Positions 16,084 through 25,840 of a stretch of DNA of 26,986 nucleotides are shown piece by piece. The position numbers and the translations under genes are program-made. Numbering within the stretch: the first letter of the stretch is position 1; every line of letters starts with the position of its first letter. Under the pieces are notes generated by a model that worked only from the letters and a program-made list of their open reading frames with translations, did no database searches and was not told the DNA's origin. Source of the DNA: Flavobacteriales bacterium UBA7430 (GTDB taxonomy: Bacteria > Bacteroidota > Bacteroidia > Flavobacteriales > UBA7430); contig DLQO01000035.1 in assembly GCA_002478765.1 (NCBI GenBank), positions 1 to 26,986 on the forward strand. The letters run 5' to 3'.

Positions 16084-16297
16084 ATATGTTTCTAGAAAAT
16101 GTAATTACAGCAGCCTCGCGTGTCCAAAAGAAAAATAAACGATGTTGCTCGATAACCTGAAAACATACGTCCCATCCTTCTCGCCCATAACGGTTCATGA
16201 CTTCTTCCATTTTTTGAACGGGCATTTTACTTGCACCCAATAGCAGAGAACTAATTGCATTTTCTTTGATCACTTCTACTTTGTATTCTTTTCTCAT
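16082..16297 (-). CDS. small DUF4177-like protein
   Basis: A 71-residue protein with the DUF4177 plan: an N-terminal strand (KEYKVEVIKE), a helix beginning near PVQKMEEVMNRYGREGWDV with the family-typical GW pair (residues 41-42), then a strand (CFQVIEQH) and an aromatic C-terminal strand (RLFFFWTREAAVITF). The family's function is unknown. There is no signal peptide. It lies 40 bases after the stop of the giant T9SS protein on the same strand and its stop falls in the terminator, so it is probably the last gene of that operon. It is short, but the intact pattern and tight placement argue it is real. Confidence 0.75.
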   Translation of the reverse strand: MRKEYKVEVIKENAISSLLLGASKMPVQKMEEVMNRYGREGWDVCFQVIEQHRLFFFWTREAAVITFSRNI

Positions 16298-16337
16298 CGG
16301 TGGTCACTTTAATATCTGAAATTACGGTATAAATAAG

Positions 16338-19300
16338 TTAGCGGTAAAGTACAATCGTTGATTGGTCTCTCACAACGGTGCCGTCGAATCCTATCAACTC
16401 AAATTCTAAAATATAGGTTCCTGTTGGGCATGGGTTTCCGGAATTATGATACGTTCCATCCCATGTAAAATCAAGCTCTTTACTGGAGTAAACGGGGCTC
16501 CCCCAACGATCGTATATATGAACTTCAATAGTCTTGCCAAACAATCCAGAATAAGAATAATAGTCGTTCAAACCATCCCCATCCGGCGTGAATGCATTTG
16601 GGAAATATTCTTTTGGAGAAGGAATAAAACAAAGGCTGTTTGATATGCTGTAATTTCCCTCCGTACTTCGGGCAATGACTCGGTAACAATAACTGGTGTC
16701 AATACCGTTCTTAATCAAATCATCATCGGTATACGTAAGCGTTGTGATCGGTAAATTTTTCAAATTTACGTAAGCACTGTCCGCGCTATTGTAATATTGT
16801 AATGTATAACCTTCAACACCTTCGGTCCAGGCTTCATATGTATTCCAGGACATGGAATAACAATCCGGAAACTGCTTTCCTTCTAAAAGTATGTTAGACC
16901 CTACCCCACTTCGCGGCCCCTGATTGCCACATTCATCCGCATAAGACACCCGATACTTGTAATTTCTACTTTTACTATCGGCATTTAAATCGTAAAAAAG
17001 TGAATCTTTGGAAATAGAGTACTCGTATATCCATCCGAAATAAGCATCCCAACGGTCTATGTTGTAAAACGTCATTTCATGATTGTAAAATTCATCCCAT
17101 TCCGTGAGCAAGAGCTTGTCGTTACCAACAGTAGTTCGCACTAAATTTAAAGGCTTGTTGAAATCAACAAACAAAGGTTCTTTGGGTAAACTGACGTTTG
17201 AATTTGATCGATAATCTCCATTTTCGTTTAGAGCTTCTACGTAATATGTATAGCTGATGTTGCATAGGTTCGTGTCCAAATAAGATGTCATTTCTCCTGA
17301 AACCTTATCGATAAGACGGTACTTAGAACCTTCATCTGATCTGTAAATGTTGTAACGTAAAACCTTGCCCCACCCCACATAAGGCGTCCAATTTAAATCC
17401 ATGGTTTGGAAATTGTTGCTTTCTGTTTCTAGCAATATTGTCGAATGCGCTAAAGAAGTATCCGAAAAGTAACCACAGCTGTCGAATTGCAAAATACTGT
17501 ATTGATTGACTTCATATTTATTCATTGAATCGTGAAGGTAATTGTAAGTAAAATCATCAGCGTTGGCGATGGTTTTCCATGGATTGGTCTGAGAACGATG
17601 GTGAATGTTCAACGACTGAAAATTGCTGTCTAAAGAATCTACGGTCCAAAAAACATCCACACCCCCCTTTTCAACACTAACGAATGATATCTCAGGTCTT
17701 GTGACTGAGTCATTCAATACAACGATCTCAACGGACTGAACGGTGTCATCATAACAACCACGCATGTCGGTTACGACGAGCTCGATGTCGTAAACACTTG
17801 AGGAATCGAATTCTAAAACATATACCGATTTGTAATCGAACAAGGAAGAATCCGAATTAAGTACCCATAACGAAGAAATTGAATCTGTTTCAAAAGTTGA
17901 ATTGTTATTAAAATCGACAAGCGGTGCGTTGAAACAGAGATCAGAAGTAGCGTATTCGAAGGAAGCAATGGGATTGTCAAAAACTTTAATTCTCTCCGGT
18001 ATTAAAGTGTCTGAAACACATCCGCTCTCAGATGTTATGCTGTGGGAAACGCCGTATGTTCCAACATCATTGTAAATGTATTCACCTTGATAATCGGGAT
18101 CAAAAGATCCATCTCCATAATTCCATGAATAGGTAGAAAGATTGACATCAAAAAAAGAACTGTTGTTAACAAAATTCACATCAAATGGAGGGCAACCAAT
18201 AGAATCCGATACTGAAATATCAAGAACAGGGTTCGGATATATTGTAACGGTGTCTTTAAAACTTGCAGCACATTGGCCCAATAAAGCATTCAATACGATT
18301 GGATACTCAAAAGATAATTCTTGAGTTTTGGTGTACGGAAATGAAAACTCAATTTCATTGGTTTCATTCAAATCATAATTAACGGAATCGTATACTTTTG
18401 TTCCGAGAACGTCGGTGTTAGGGTCGTATGAAAGAAACTGAAATTTTATGTCTGAGGAAAACTCCGAATCGTCAATAATTTTTACGGTGGCTCCGTCACA
18501 GCCGTAATCACTTTCTAGGGTGAATTTAGGATAGGGTCTCTTAACTTCATAGAGGCTGTTTTTAGTCGTCTTATCTGTACAACCGTGAACCGAGTTAATC
18601 TCCAATGACACATCATAAATGCCCATTTCTGTATAGAAAAAATCAACGACCGAAGCCTCATTGGAAGATATCGGGTCCGGAAGATCTTCTCCTAGGTAAT
18701 CCTTACCCAGTGATGTCCAGGAATAGGAAGTTATGTAATCGTTATTTAGGCTGTTCAAATTAACGGGTTTAAAAGCGCAAACATCACCCGTGTTGGTTGC
18801 CTCGAAATCAGCAAATACACGGTACACTTCAATCGTTGTATCTTTTTGGAGGCTACAACCCAAATCATTTGTTACGCTTAGACTAAGTGGGTAAAAAACC
18901 GTTTGATTGATCGCTGATGAGTCCGTAGCCGTTATGTATGTATCTAATTCTTGTGGGTTTTCAATACGAAAGTCATCATTGGAAATCCAATTGAAGACGG
19001 AAGCATCACTGATCCCAATAGATACATCGGCACTGATTGAGAAACTCTCTCCCACGCATACAATCTCTGGCACCGTTAAATCTGCTTTGACACCCAATTG
19101 TATTTTTTTCGTTGTTTGGAAAACACAAGGGTCTTCATCGCCACTATCAACAATCAATTCACAAGTAAGCTCATAAACATTGGGCTCATCAACAGTAAAT
19201 CGAATGTTTTCTTGATCTACAATAAAAGCGATATTGGGATTAATCGACCAATTGAAATCGGTAACATTGACAGCGCTATTTAGTACCGATTGATACTTGA

Positions 19301-22300
19301 TGCGGTACTGTTTATCTATCGTTGACTTACCGTCAAAACAAACCGCGCCATCGACATCTTCAATCGTCAAATCCAGATCATCCACAACAACGACCGAGTC
19401 ACGATAGATGCGATCCGTACAACCTATATTGTTGGTTGTCTTTAAGGAAACTCCATAGGCCGTTAGGGGCTCAAGAGAAAAACTCGGGGCTGCATCATTC
19501 GAACTTTTATCCAGAAGTATCGCATCCTCATCATGAACAAAAAGTTGCCATTGCCAAGACTCAATATTGTCATTATTTAAGCTCATAAGTTCAAATTCTT
19601 GAGCACTGCAAAGAAGTAAAGAATCCGAAGCGCTAAAGTCTGCAACCACTTGGCTAACTTCTACATCCACAGCATCCTCAATCCAACATCCTTCGGCATT
19701 GGTAAGTCTTAAGCTTAATTTAGAATCTTCTGATGAAGTTGTGTTAAATACTGGGGATTGTTTGGACGCATCGTCAACAATTAATCCAGGGCCTGGGAGC
19801 CATAAGTAGTCGTAAGAATCTGAGAAATTGTCTTGAGTCAAGGAAACTTCAAAAACTTCACCCCAACAGACTGCTATGGGACGCTCAATTTCTGCTTCAA
19901 CACCCACACGAAATGTTTTAGAGTCCTCAAACAAACAATTATCAATCAATCCATCAATACTTATGCTGTAATTTAAAATGTATAAGCCCGGAAGCTCAAA
20001 ATCATAAGAGGAATTAGAGACCAAAGCATCTGAAATGACTTCTCCGGGCAGCAGATTGCTGTTTGCGCTGAGTGGTATTTTCGAGCCATCCGGAAGCGTC
20101 AATTCCCACAATTGGCTCAGTACCCGATAATCATAACCCTCAAACTCTGGAATGGTCCTTGCTGTAAAATCCTGACGAACTCGTTCATCGCCGTTAAAAC
20201 ATATATTATCGGGAATGGGATCAATGGATGTGTTGTAATTGTTTAACAAAACCAAATCATTGTAAATCTTAGTATCCGTACATCCTTCAGGTGAAGTGAC
20301 TTTTAAGCTGACATCAGAAAAACCAACTTCGGTAAATGGATGAGTAATCATGGAAGCCCCATCGATATTACTAAGTGTTGTATTGGGCTCTTGAACAGAC
20401 CATTCCCAGGTATTTATTCGGTTGTTGTTCAAACTCTCAAACACGACTTGATCTCCATTGCAATAAAGAATAGAATCCGAAGCCGAAAAATCTGCTGAGA
20501 CCTCGTATACCTCAACAGCTTTTGTAAGATCTGCAGTACATCCATTAGGATTGTTTAAAATCAAATTGATTTGAGAATCGCCACCAAACAATTCGTCGAT
20601 GCTAACCGTTGGATTTGCTGAAAAGGGATCGCTAAGGGACAAGCCCTCACCCACACTCCACTGATAAGTGTTGGCTTCATCTGCTGAGGATCTTTGACGA
20701 ATGGAAACCTCGAAATCTTCACCGTCACAAACCGCCTCTGGTGAAATGATTTCAGTATTCAAACCAATAAAGAAATTCTGCGAATCTTGATACGTACACA
20801 ACTCATTAGCTACTTCATAAGTAAATGTGTATCTGATGGTATATTCTCCCGTAACCGTAAAGTTGTAAGATGAAGTCGATTGTATGAATGGCGTAAAAGA
20901 TTGTGCTGTTGTGCTAAGTATTTCAACACGACCATCCGGCAATATCAACTCCCAATATTCTTTGATTGCAAAAAAACTGAAATTCTCAAAATCGGGAACT
21001 GTGTTGGATGTAAATTCTTGCGTTATACTTTGAGCTCCATTGAAACAAATATTGTCGGGCACTGGTTCTATATTGCTGGTGAAAGTGTTTGTTAAAACAG
21101 CGTTTTCAATGCTTTTCGTATCCTCACAACCTTCTTGAGAGACAACCGTTAAACTCACAAGCGATTGACCAACATCAGAGAATGTATGGGTGTAATATGG
21201 GTCAAAATTCGTCTGATTTGTAATTGAATTGGTTTCTTCGATCAGCCAAGTCCAATTGTCAATTCGATTGTTATTTAAGCTGGATAGTTCTACGTCTTGA
21301 CCCGAACAATAGAGAATGGGGGTTGATACGTTAAAATCGGCGACCACATCGTATACCTCAATGTTTTTTGAGGCTTCTGTCCAACAACCTTCAGAATTTG
21401 TCAATCTCAAGGAAATTTCTTGTGTAGTTTGTGTAGGCTGACTAAGCGCACTTACTTTAGGTGATGCAGAAGATGCGTTTTCTAAAGTTAAACCTGAGCT
21501 TGCCGTCCAATCGTATTGATAAGCGTTTGAGGCATTGTCGGTATCGAGTGAGACCTCAAATTCTTTACCCACACAAATGACCGACGGCTCGGTAATTTCA
21601 GCATCCAAACCTACATCAAAAGTCTTGGAGTCTTGGTAATCACACACCTCATTAGATCCGTCAAAAGTGATGGAATACGTAAGGGTGTAAGAACCGGGAA
21701 TGGTAAAATTGTACGAAGTTTTTGATTCTACAGATTCTAAAGAATTTATGGTTTCAAAGGGAAGGCTCGAAATGAGTTGCTCTTTGCTTCCATTGGGTAA
21801 GGTCAATTCCCACGACTCAGAACGAGCTACATATGGATTGGCTGTCGTTGCAGGTACCGTATTGGCTGTAAATTCTTGAGAGACCGTTTGTTCACCATTG
21901 AAGCAAATATTATTGGGTGGTGTATTAATTGAAGTCGTGTATTCATTAAATACAATCAAGTCTTCCGCAGAATCCGAAGACTCGCAGCCTTCCGCTGACT
22001 TTACATTCAGCGAAACATCGTAGGCACCAAATTCATCCAATTGAATCAAACCGGAAAAGGAATTGCTTGATGCTTGCTCTGTATTGTTTTGTTTGAACGA
22101 CCAATTGTAGTCAACACCATTCACTTTATTCATTGGGGTCAAATCAGCCGTATTGATCTGTTTTAATCCGCAATAAAGTGTCGTGCCTGAATTAATCTCC
22201 GCAACAAGACCTCCGATAGACAAATGATTGTTGAACGTTTTACTTCCTGAACAACCGCTTGCGCTATTTTCAATACGTAATGTAAGATCGTAGGCCTGAG

Positions 22301-23570
22301 CCTTTGTAGAGGAAAGCACTAGTGATGGGGAAGAATTGGTACTTGATAGGGTTTCAGAGTTATCCCAAGCTCTATTTTCTGGTATTATCGTCCACAGGTA
22401 ATTGTAATCATTTCTTTGATTGGCAAGTTCCGTATTGTCAGACAATTCTATGGGAAGTGAAAAATCGCAAGTAAACCGATTGATATTCTCCGACAAAACA
22501 GGTTCTATATAATCAAAACGCACATTCAGCGGAATTGAATAATCAGAAGGACAGATCCCCGTATGATTGAGGCCAACGGTGTAATCTCCTTCCGAAGCTG
22601 GTGTAAAAGTGATGGCATTGGCGTTGGATGATGCCACGGCTCCAGCTGGGATTCCCGACCAGCTAAAATTAGAGGCATCCGACTTGTGGGTACTGGTGTT
22701 CAACAAGGTAATGGTTTCGTCCGAGCACAAAACACCATCGTAACTCGTTTCGAAACGAACTTCATGCGCGATGTCGTGGCTGTAATCCAATTGAGTATCT
22801 ATGATGCACTCGCTGTTCTCAAAAGAAATTGACAAGGGAATGGAAAAAGACTCACTGAGTATGTTGCCCTTGGCACTCGTTTGAATAGGAAATTGTATGG
22901 GATCTACATTGCTGTTTGAATAACTCGACTCATGAGAAAATTCAAGCATGTAATCAAGACCCGCATCCACACAACCCTCTTGGGTGGCGATTCGTTCGGT
23001 GGTAATCGTCTCAAGAACAGGCCCTTCATTAACGGTAAATGCAAAAGTTTTTTTATCAAAACATCCATTCTGATCCGTAACACGCAGCAAAACCTCTTTT
23101 TGAACAGGCTCTGTAAAAGATAAATTTAAAGAAGCTGTGCTGGTGAGTACGTTTTCAAAATCCCAAGTGTTCGAAATAAAATCATTGGTGTTTTCAATTT
23201 CAAAATCGAGATCAATGATTTCATTGCATAGATAATAGTCCGATTTGATGTTGGTCGTGATCTCAACTTTTGGATGAACCGTAAAGTTATACTCCTCAGA
23301 ACAAGTCAGAGATTTGATCGTGATTTGGTAATCTCCAGGGTTTTCAAATGTTGCGTAGTACGCTTTTCCACCCGAACCTTCTACAATGGCAGCCACAACC
23401 CCCTCTTTGGGTGATATATCCCAGTCAGCTTCACTGCTAACGCTTAAACCAATACTGGTGGTAGATTCACTGGACAAACATAAATTTGTGGAAGCAGAGA
23501 CCTCCAACGCACACTGTGCGTGAGACGACATAGCAATCAGGAAAACGAATGCAGCAAACAAGTATTTCAT
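16338..23570 (-). CDS. giant T9SS type B surface protein with PKD/Ig-like super-repeats
   Basis: A 2410-residue secreted protein. A signal peptide (MKYLFAAFVFLIAMSSHAQ) is followed by many PKD/Ig-like domains. Between about residues 550 and 1620 they form a higher-order repeat of ~285 residues: NICFNG-type segments recur near 557, 842, 1125 and 1410, and SLNNNRI-type segments near 767, 1048, 1332 and 1607. A canonical PKD domain (YSWNYGDGS...DVGTYGV) lies near 1795-1865. Fibronectin III-like domains fill about 1955-2315. The last ~90 residues are a type B (CHU_C/gliding-associated) sorting domain, from FPNAFTPDGDGLNDYY to VLYR. T9SS would carry it across the outer membrane after Sec export. 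It is likely a cell-surface adhesin or scaffold; no catalytic domain is seen. It starts 14 bases after the upstream cargo gene. Confidence 0.93.
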   Translation of the reverse strand: MKYLFAAFVFLIAMSSHAQCALEVSASTNLCLSSESTTSIGLSVSSEADWDISPKEGVVAAIVEGSGGKAYYATFENPGDYQITIKSLTCSEEYNFTVHPKVEITTNIKSDYYLCNEIIDLDFEIENTNDFISNTWDFENVLTSTASLNLSFTEPVQKEVLLRVTDQNGCFDKKTFAFTVNEGPVLETITTERIATQEGCVDAGLDYMLEFSHESSYSNSNVDPIQFPIQTSAKGNILSESFSIPLSISFENSECIIDTQLDYSHDIAHEVRFETSYDGVLCSDETITLLNTSTHKSDASNFSWSGIPAGAVASSNANAITFTPASEGDYTVGLNHTGICPSDYSIPLNVRFDYIEPVLSENINRFTCDFSLPIELSDNTELANQRNDYNYLWTIIPENRAWDNSETLSSTNSSPSLVLSSTKAQAYDLTLRIENSASGCSGSKTFNNHLSIGGLVAEINSGTTLYCGLKQINTADLTPMNKVNGVDYNWSFKQNNTEQASSNSFSGLIQLDEFGAYDVSLNVKSAEGCESSDSAEDLIVFNEYTTSINTPPNNICFNGEQTVSQEFTANTVPATTANPYVARSESWELTLPNGSKEQLISSLPFETINSLESVESKTSYNFTIPGSYTLTYSITFDGSNEVCDYQDSKTFDVGLDAEITEPSVICVGKEFEVSLDTDNASNAYQYDWTASSGLTLENASSASPKVSALSQPTQTTQEISLRLTNSEGCWTEASKNIEVYDVVADFNVSTPILYCSGQDVELSSLNNNRIDNWTWLIEETNSITNQTNFDPYYTHTFSDVGQSLVSLTVVSQEGCEDTKSIENAVLTNTFTSNIEPVPDNICFNGAQSITQEFTSNTVPDFENFSFFAIKEYWELILPDGRVEILSTTAQSFTPFIQSTSSYNFTVTGEYTIRYTFTYEVANELCTYQDSQNFFIGLNTEIISPEAVCDGEDFEVSIRQRSSADEANTYQWSVGEGLSLSDPFSANPTVSIDELFGGDSQINLILNNPNGCTADLTKAVEVYEVSADFSASDSILYCNGDQVVFESLNNNRINTWEWSVQEPNTTLSNIDGASMITHPFTEVGFSDVSLKVTSPEGCTDTKIYNDLVLLNNYNTSIDPIPDNICFNGDERVRQDFTARTIPEFEGYDYRVLSQLWELTLPDGSKIPLSANSNLLPGEVISDALVSNSSYDFELPGLYILNYSISIDGLIDNCLFEDSKTFRVGVEAEIERPIAVCWGEVFEVSLTQDNFSDSYDYLWLPGPGLIVDDASKQSPVFNTTSSEDSKLSLRLTNAEGCWIEDAVDVEVSQVVADFSASDSLLLCSAQEFELMSLNNDNIESWQWQLFVHDEDAILLDKSSNDAAPSFSLEPLTAYGVSLKTTNNIGCTDRIYRDSVVVVDDLDLTIEDVDGAVCFDGKSTIDKQYRIKYQSVLNSAVNVTDFNWSINPNIAFIVDQENIRFTVDEPNVYELTCELIVDSGDEDPCVFQTTKKIQLGVKADLTVPEIVCVGESFSISADVSIGISDASVFNWISNDDFRIENPQELDTYITATDSSAINQTVFYPLSLSVTNDLGCSLQKDTTIEVYRVFADFEATNTGDVCAFKPVNLNSLNNDYITSYSWTSLGKDYLGEDLPDPISSNEASVVDFFYTEMGIYDVSLEINSVHGCTDKTTKNSLYEVKRPYPKFTLESDYGCDGATVKIIDDSEFSSDIKFQFLSYDPNTDVLGTKVYDSVNYDLNETNEIEFSFPYTKTQELSFEYPIVLNALLGQCAASFKDTVTIYPNPVLDISVSDSIGCPPFDVNFVNNSSFFDVNLSTYSWNYGDGSFDPDYQGEYIYNDVGTYGVSHSITSESGCVSDTLIPERIKVFDNPIASFEYATSDLCFNAPLVDFNNNSTFETDSISSLWVLNSDSSLFDYKSVYVLEFDSSSVYDIELVVTDMRGCYDDTVQSVEIVVLNDSVTRPEISFVSVEKGGVDVFWTVDSLDSNFQSLNIHHRSQTNPWKTIANADDFTYNYLHDSMNKYEVNQYSILQFDSCGYFSDTSLAHSTILLETESNNFQTMDLNWTPYVGWGKVLRYNIYRSDEGSKYRLIDKVSGEMTSYLDTNLCNISYTYYVEALNENGDYRSNSNVSLPKEPLFVDFNKPLNLVRTTVGNDKLLLTEWDEFYNHEMTFYNIDRWDAYFGWIYEYSISKDSLFYDLNADSKSRNYKYRVSYADECGNQGPRSGVGSNILLEGKQFPDCYSMSWNTYEAWTEGVEGYTLQYYNSADSAYVNLKNLPITTLTYTDDDLIKNGIDTSYCYRVIARSTEGNYSISNSLCFIPSPKEYFPNAFTPDGDGLNDYYSYSGLFGKTIEVHIYDRWGSPVYSSKELDFTWDGTYHNSGNPCPTGTYILEFELIGFDGTVVRDQSTIVLYR
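18735..21915 (-). repeat. ~850-bp tandem coding super-repeat in the giant surface protein
   Basis: Four diverged copies of a unit of roughly 830-860 bp. Anchor segments encoding NICFNG-like residues sit near 21900, 21045, 20200 and 19340. Anchors encoding SLNNNRI-like residues sit near 21268, 20425, 19575 and 18748. Copies 1-3 are the most alike; the fourth is more worn. Reading frame is kept throughout. Confidence 0.8.
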
Positions 23571-23584
23571 GGGGGGCGTGAAAC

Positions 23585-24997
23585 TTATCTATAAATTTGA
23601 AAATAGCCTGACATGTTATGATTAACTCCTTCTGGGTAGGTATTCAACTGATATTGAATCTTATAAAAATACAAACCTTCCCTGAGGTTGGTGTTTCTGG
23701 AATTTTCGCCGTCCCATTGAGGGAGTTCTTTATCGGTTTTGGATGAGAATACATTTTTGCCCCACTGGTTAAAGAGTTCCAGTTGATAAACTGTTGTTGT
23801 ACAAATATCGAAGTCCTCGGCATCTTCATGAATGTATTTGGGCATAAAAACATCGTTTACACCATCTCCATTCGGTGTGAAAACGTTCGGCATGCTAATT
23901 TGACAATCGCAGCCGTCTGCATCTGTATAGGCAACTTCAAAATTTCTTACAAGCGTATCACAGCCGTAAAACTCAATTTGATAGGAGCCAATGTCATTGG
24001 TGGATAAGGACGTGCTGTCCGAAAATAAATTTCCATCGCGGAACCAAGCAATGTCAGGATACAGTTCATGTACATCATCATCAAACGCTATCGCAACAGA
24101 ATCGCCTATGCAAAGGGATTGAAAATAGTACTCAGGAACAAAAGCGTAGGGAAAAGACACGTAAAATGATTCAGAACGATTCTTACACCCCACAAAAGCC
24201 AATTCATATACACCTTCATCTTTCAATAAAACAGTACTGTCTGAGCTGTAAAAAGCTCCGTTGTGTAACCAACTGAATGATTCATAGGAAGCGAAGTCAT
24301 CCTCCGGAAAGGAAACGTAATTTTCTTCTGCCGGGCAAATGGTTGTATCCGGAAAACTGTACGGTGTGTTGTTAACCGGTATGGTCGATAAAACAAACGC
24401 GTCTTGTATGGTATCGCAACCATAAAGCTCAAGAATGTATGTACCGGGTTCTGTCACCGAAACGACACCCAAAGAACTTGAATAAAACTCCCCATCAGAG
24501 AACCATCGAAAAGTATTGTATCCCGTTAGGTATTCTTTAGGGAACCTCACTTCAGCAGTATCTCCCTCGCAAATCGTTAAATCTGTCAGCAAAGATTCCC
24601 CGTTGTGGGCTGTGAAGTACAAAGACTCGAAAGACAGCTCTAAGGTGTCGCACCCGTAAAGGGCTAATGAAAAGGTGTCTTCTTCGTGAATAACGATTGC
24701 GCTGTCTGTGCTTAAAAACACACCCGCTTGAAACCATGAAAAGGAGCTGTAGTTTGAATAATCTCCTTTTGGAAAATCAACTTTAAGGGAATCTCCATAA
24801 CAAAAGTAGGCGTCAAGCAAATTAAAATCTGTTGGAGCTACCAAGTTCAAGTCAGACAAAGAGTCGCATGGACTTTCGTCTTGAATTTCAATGAAGGTAC
24901 TTGGAAGGTATGCATCTAAAACCGGAGCAACGGGTTTACTCTCAACCGCAGCATGGTACGTAAAAAAGAAAGCAATAAATCCGTAAAATAATTTCAT
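23585..24997 (-). CDS. T9SS type B surface protein with four Ig-like repeats
   Basis: A 470-residue secreted protein from the ATG at 24997 (MKLFYGFIAFFFTYHAA signal peptide). The frame extends to 25039, but that would put 14 extra residues in front of the signal. Residues 66-350 hold four repeats of 75-78 residues, each with an opening Cys, an FxWF/L..G.F.S..S core and a closing YGCDT-like Cys about 50 residues later (C66/C116, C143/C194, C221/C271, C296/C345). The type B sorting domain starts at MPNVFTPNGDGVNDVF (369) and ends QIYR, with ELFNQWGKNVF and GLYFYKIQY motifs. It lies between the DUF1566 protein and the giant cargo, 14 bases before the latter, so the two type B proteins are probably made and exported together. 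Function is probably adhesive or structural. Confidence 0.92.
   Translation of the reverse strand: MKLFYGFIAFFFTYHAAVESKPVAPVLDAYLPSTFIEIQDESPCDSLSDLNLVAPTDFNLLDAYFCYGDSLKVDFPKGDYSNYSSFSWFQAGVFLSTDSAIVIHEEDTFSLALYGCDTLELSFESLYFTAHNGESLLTDLTICEGDTAEVRFPKEYLTGYNTFRWFSDGEFYSSSLGVVSVTEPGTYILELYGCDTIQDAFVLSTIPVNNTPYSFPDTTICPAEENYVSFPEDDFASYESFSWLHNGAFYSSDSTVLLKDEGVYELAFVGCKNRSESFYVSFPYAFVPEYYFQSLCIGDSVAIAFDDDVHELYPDIAWFRDGNLFSDSTSLSTNDIGSYQIEFYGCDTLVRNFEVAYTDADGCDCQISMPNVFTPNGDGVNDVFMPKYIHEDAEDFDICTTTVYQLELFNQWGKNVFSSKTDKELPQWDGENSRNTNLREGLYFYKIQYQLNTYPEGVNHNMSGYFQIYR
23947..24802 (-). repeat. four ~230-bp coding repeats (Ig-like units)
   Basis: Units of 77, 78 and 75 codons between successive opening Cys codons. 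Each has paired Cys separated by 49-51 residues, as expected for one disulfide per Ig-like domain. Confidence 0.75.
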
Positions 24998-25049
24998 AGT
25001 ACTTATGTGATGCTTAGGTTGTATCATGTTTTGAGGCATGAAGATTGAT

Positions 25050-25670
25050 TTAAAATGATCGAATGGCTCTCACTTGATGTTTTGAAGATTTTTGACTAAA
25101 CAGTGCGTAATTGTCTTGGATGTTGATCGACCAAGCATAATTGCCCTTGTGTTTTTTATTTTTCAATTGTGAGGATGAAAAATAATACCCACGATTGAAA
25201 TTTACGAGTTTCGAAAATTCGGAGTCTCCGCCCAATTCATTCGACAACAATTCCAACTCATCCAAAGAAGGTAAATACCAATCGCCATAACCGGCATGCG
25301 TGTAATCTATACAAGCTTGTGCGGCAAAACTTTCATCGTCACAAAAACTTTTGATCGTTTGTGTATTGGACATTCCCTTGCCGATTTTAACCTCATCGGC
25401 ACCTGCAATGACTTTTCCGGAACAACCCCAAGAATATTTTGCCTTAGCCCCTCCAACATTCTCTGTGGAAACCACCAAACCGTGTTTGCCCGATCTGTCT
25501 AAATGAAAAATAACACCGCCGTGGTGGAGCATGCCAATCGATAGTTTGGATGCAACGGGCTCGATGAAATGGTTTTTTTCATCCTTACCAAATGGAACGT
25601 CGTGATAACTAGAAAGTAAAACGCTTAAAATGAGAAGAATAAAACCGTTAAAAAACTTTTTCAATGTCAT
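25050..25670 (-). CDS. exported DUF1566/Lcl-C-terminal-domain protein
   Basis: A 206-residue protein with an N-terminal signal or anchor (MTLKKFFNGFILLILSVLLS) and no lipobox Cys. The mature part matches the DUF1566 (Lcl C-terminal, lectin-like) pattern: GGVIFHLDRSGKHGLVVS near 55, CIDYTHAGYGDWYLPSLDEL around 120-139, YYFSSSQ near 166, and the closing strand HQVRAIRSF. This fold often decorates surface and collagen-like proteins and may bind carbohydrate; the ligand here is unknown. It lies 52 bases upstream of the first type B cargo gene on the same strand and probably heads that operon, although I see no clear -7/-33 promoter in the 170 bases before it. Confidence 0.82.
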   Translation of the reverse strand: MTLKKFFNGFILLILSVLLSSYHDVPFGKDEKNHFIEPVASKLSIGMLHHGGVIFHLDRSGKHGLVVSTENVGGAKAKYSWGCSGKVIAGADEVKIGKGMSNTQTIKSFCDDESFAAQACIDYTHAGYGDWYLPSLDELELLSNELGGDSEFSKLVNFNRGYYFSSSQLKNKKHKGNYAWSINIQDNYALFSQKSSKHQVRAIRSF

Positions 25671-25840
25671 GGGTATGGCAAACTAAATTGAACGGGTTAC
25701 CGTCATTATAATGCTCCCTAATTTAGACAAATTATTCGTTTTTACAATACCTTAAAAAATCCGTCATCTCACACGTGGCATGATGTAAGTGGTATTTATT
25801 CATCAAGAAAAAAGATTAAAAGACCCAGGAGCGGGCATCA
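25671..25840. other. intergenic gap before the surface-protein operon
   Basis: Between the DUF1566 gene and the rhodanese-thioredoxin stop. Only partial -7 look-alikes (CAAACTAA and CAAATTAT on the plus strand) and a weak ACGG/CCGT hairpin are visible. No RNA gene or strong terminator is seen. Confidence 0.4.

Noticed and set aside
18735..21915. Regularly spaced repeats considered as a possible CRISPR array
   Set aside because: The period is ~850 bp, the repeats are diverged and stay in one reading frame; they are protein domain repeats.
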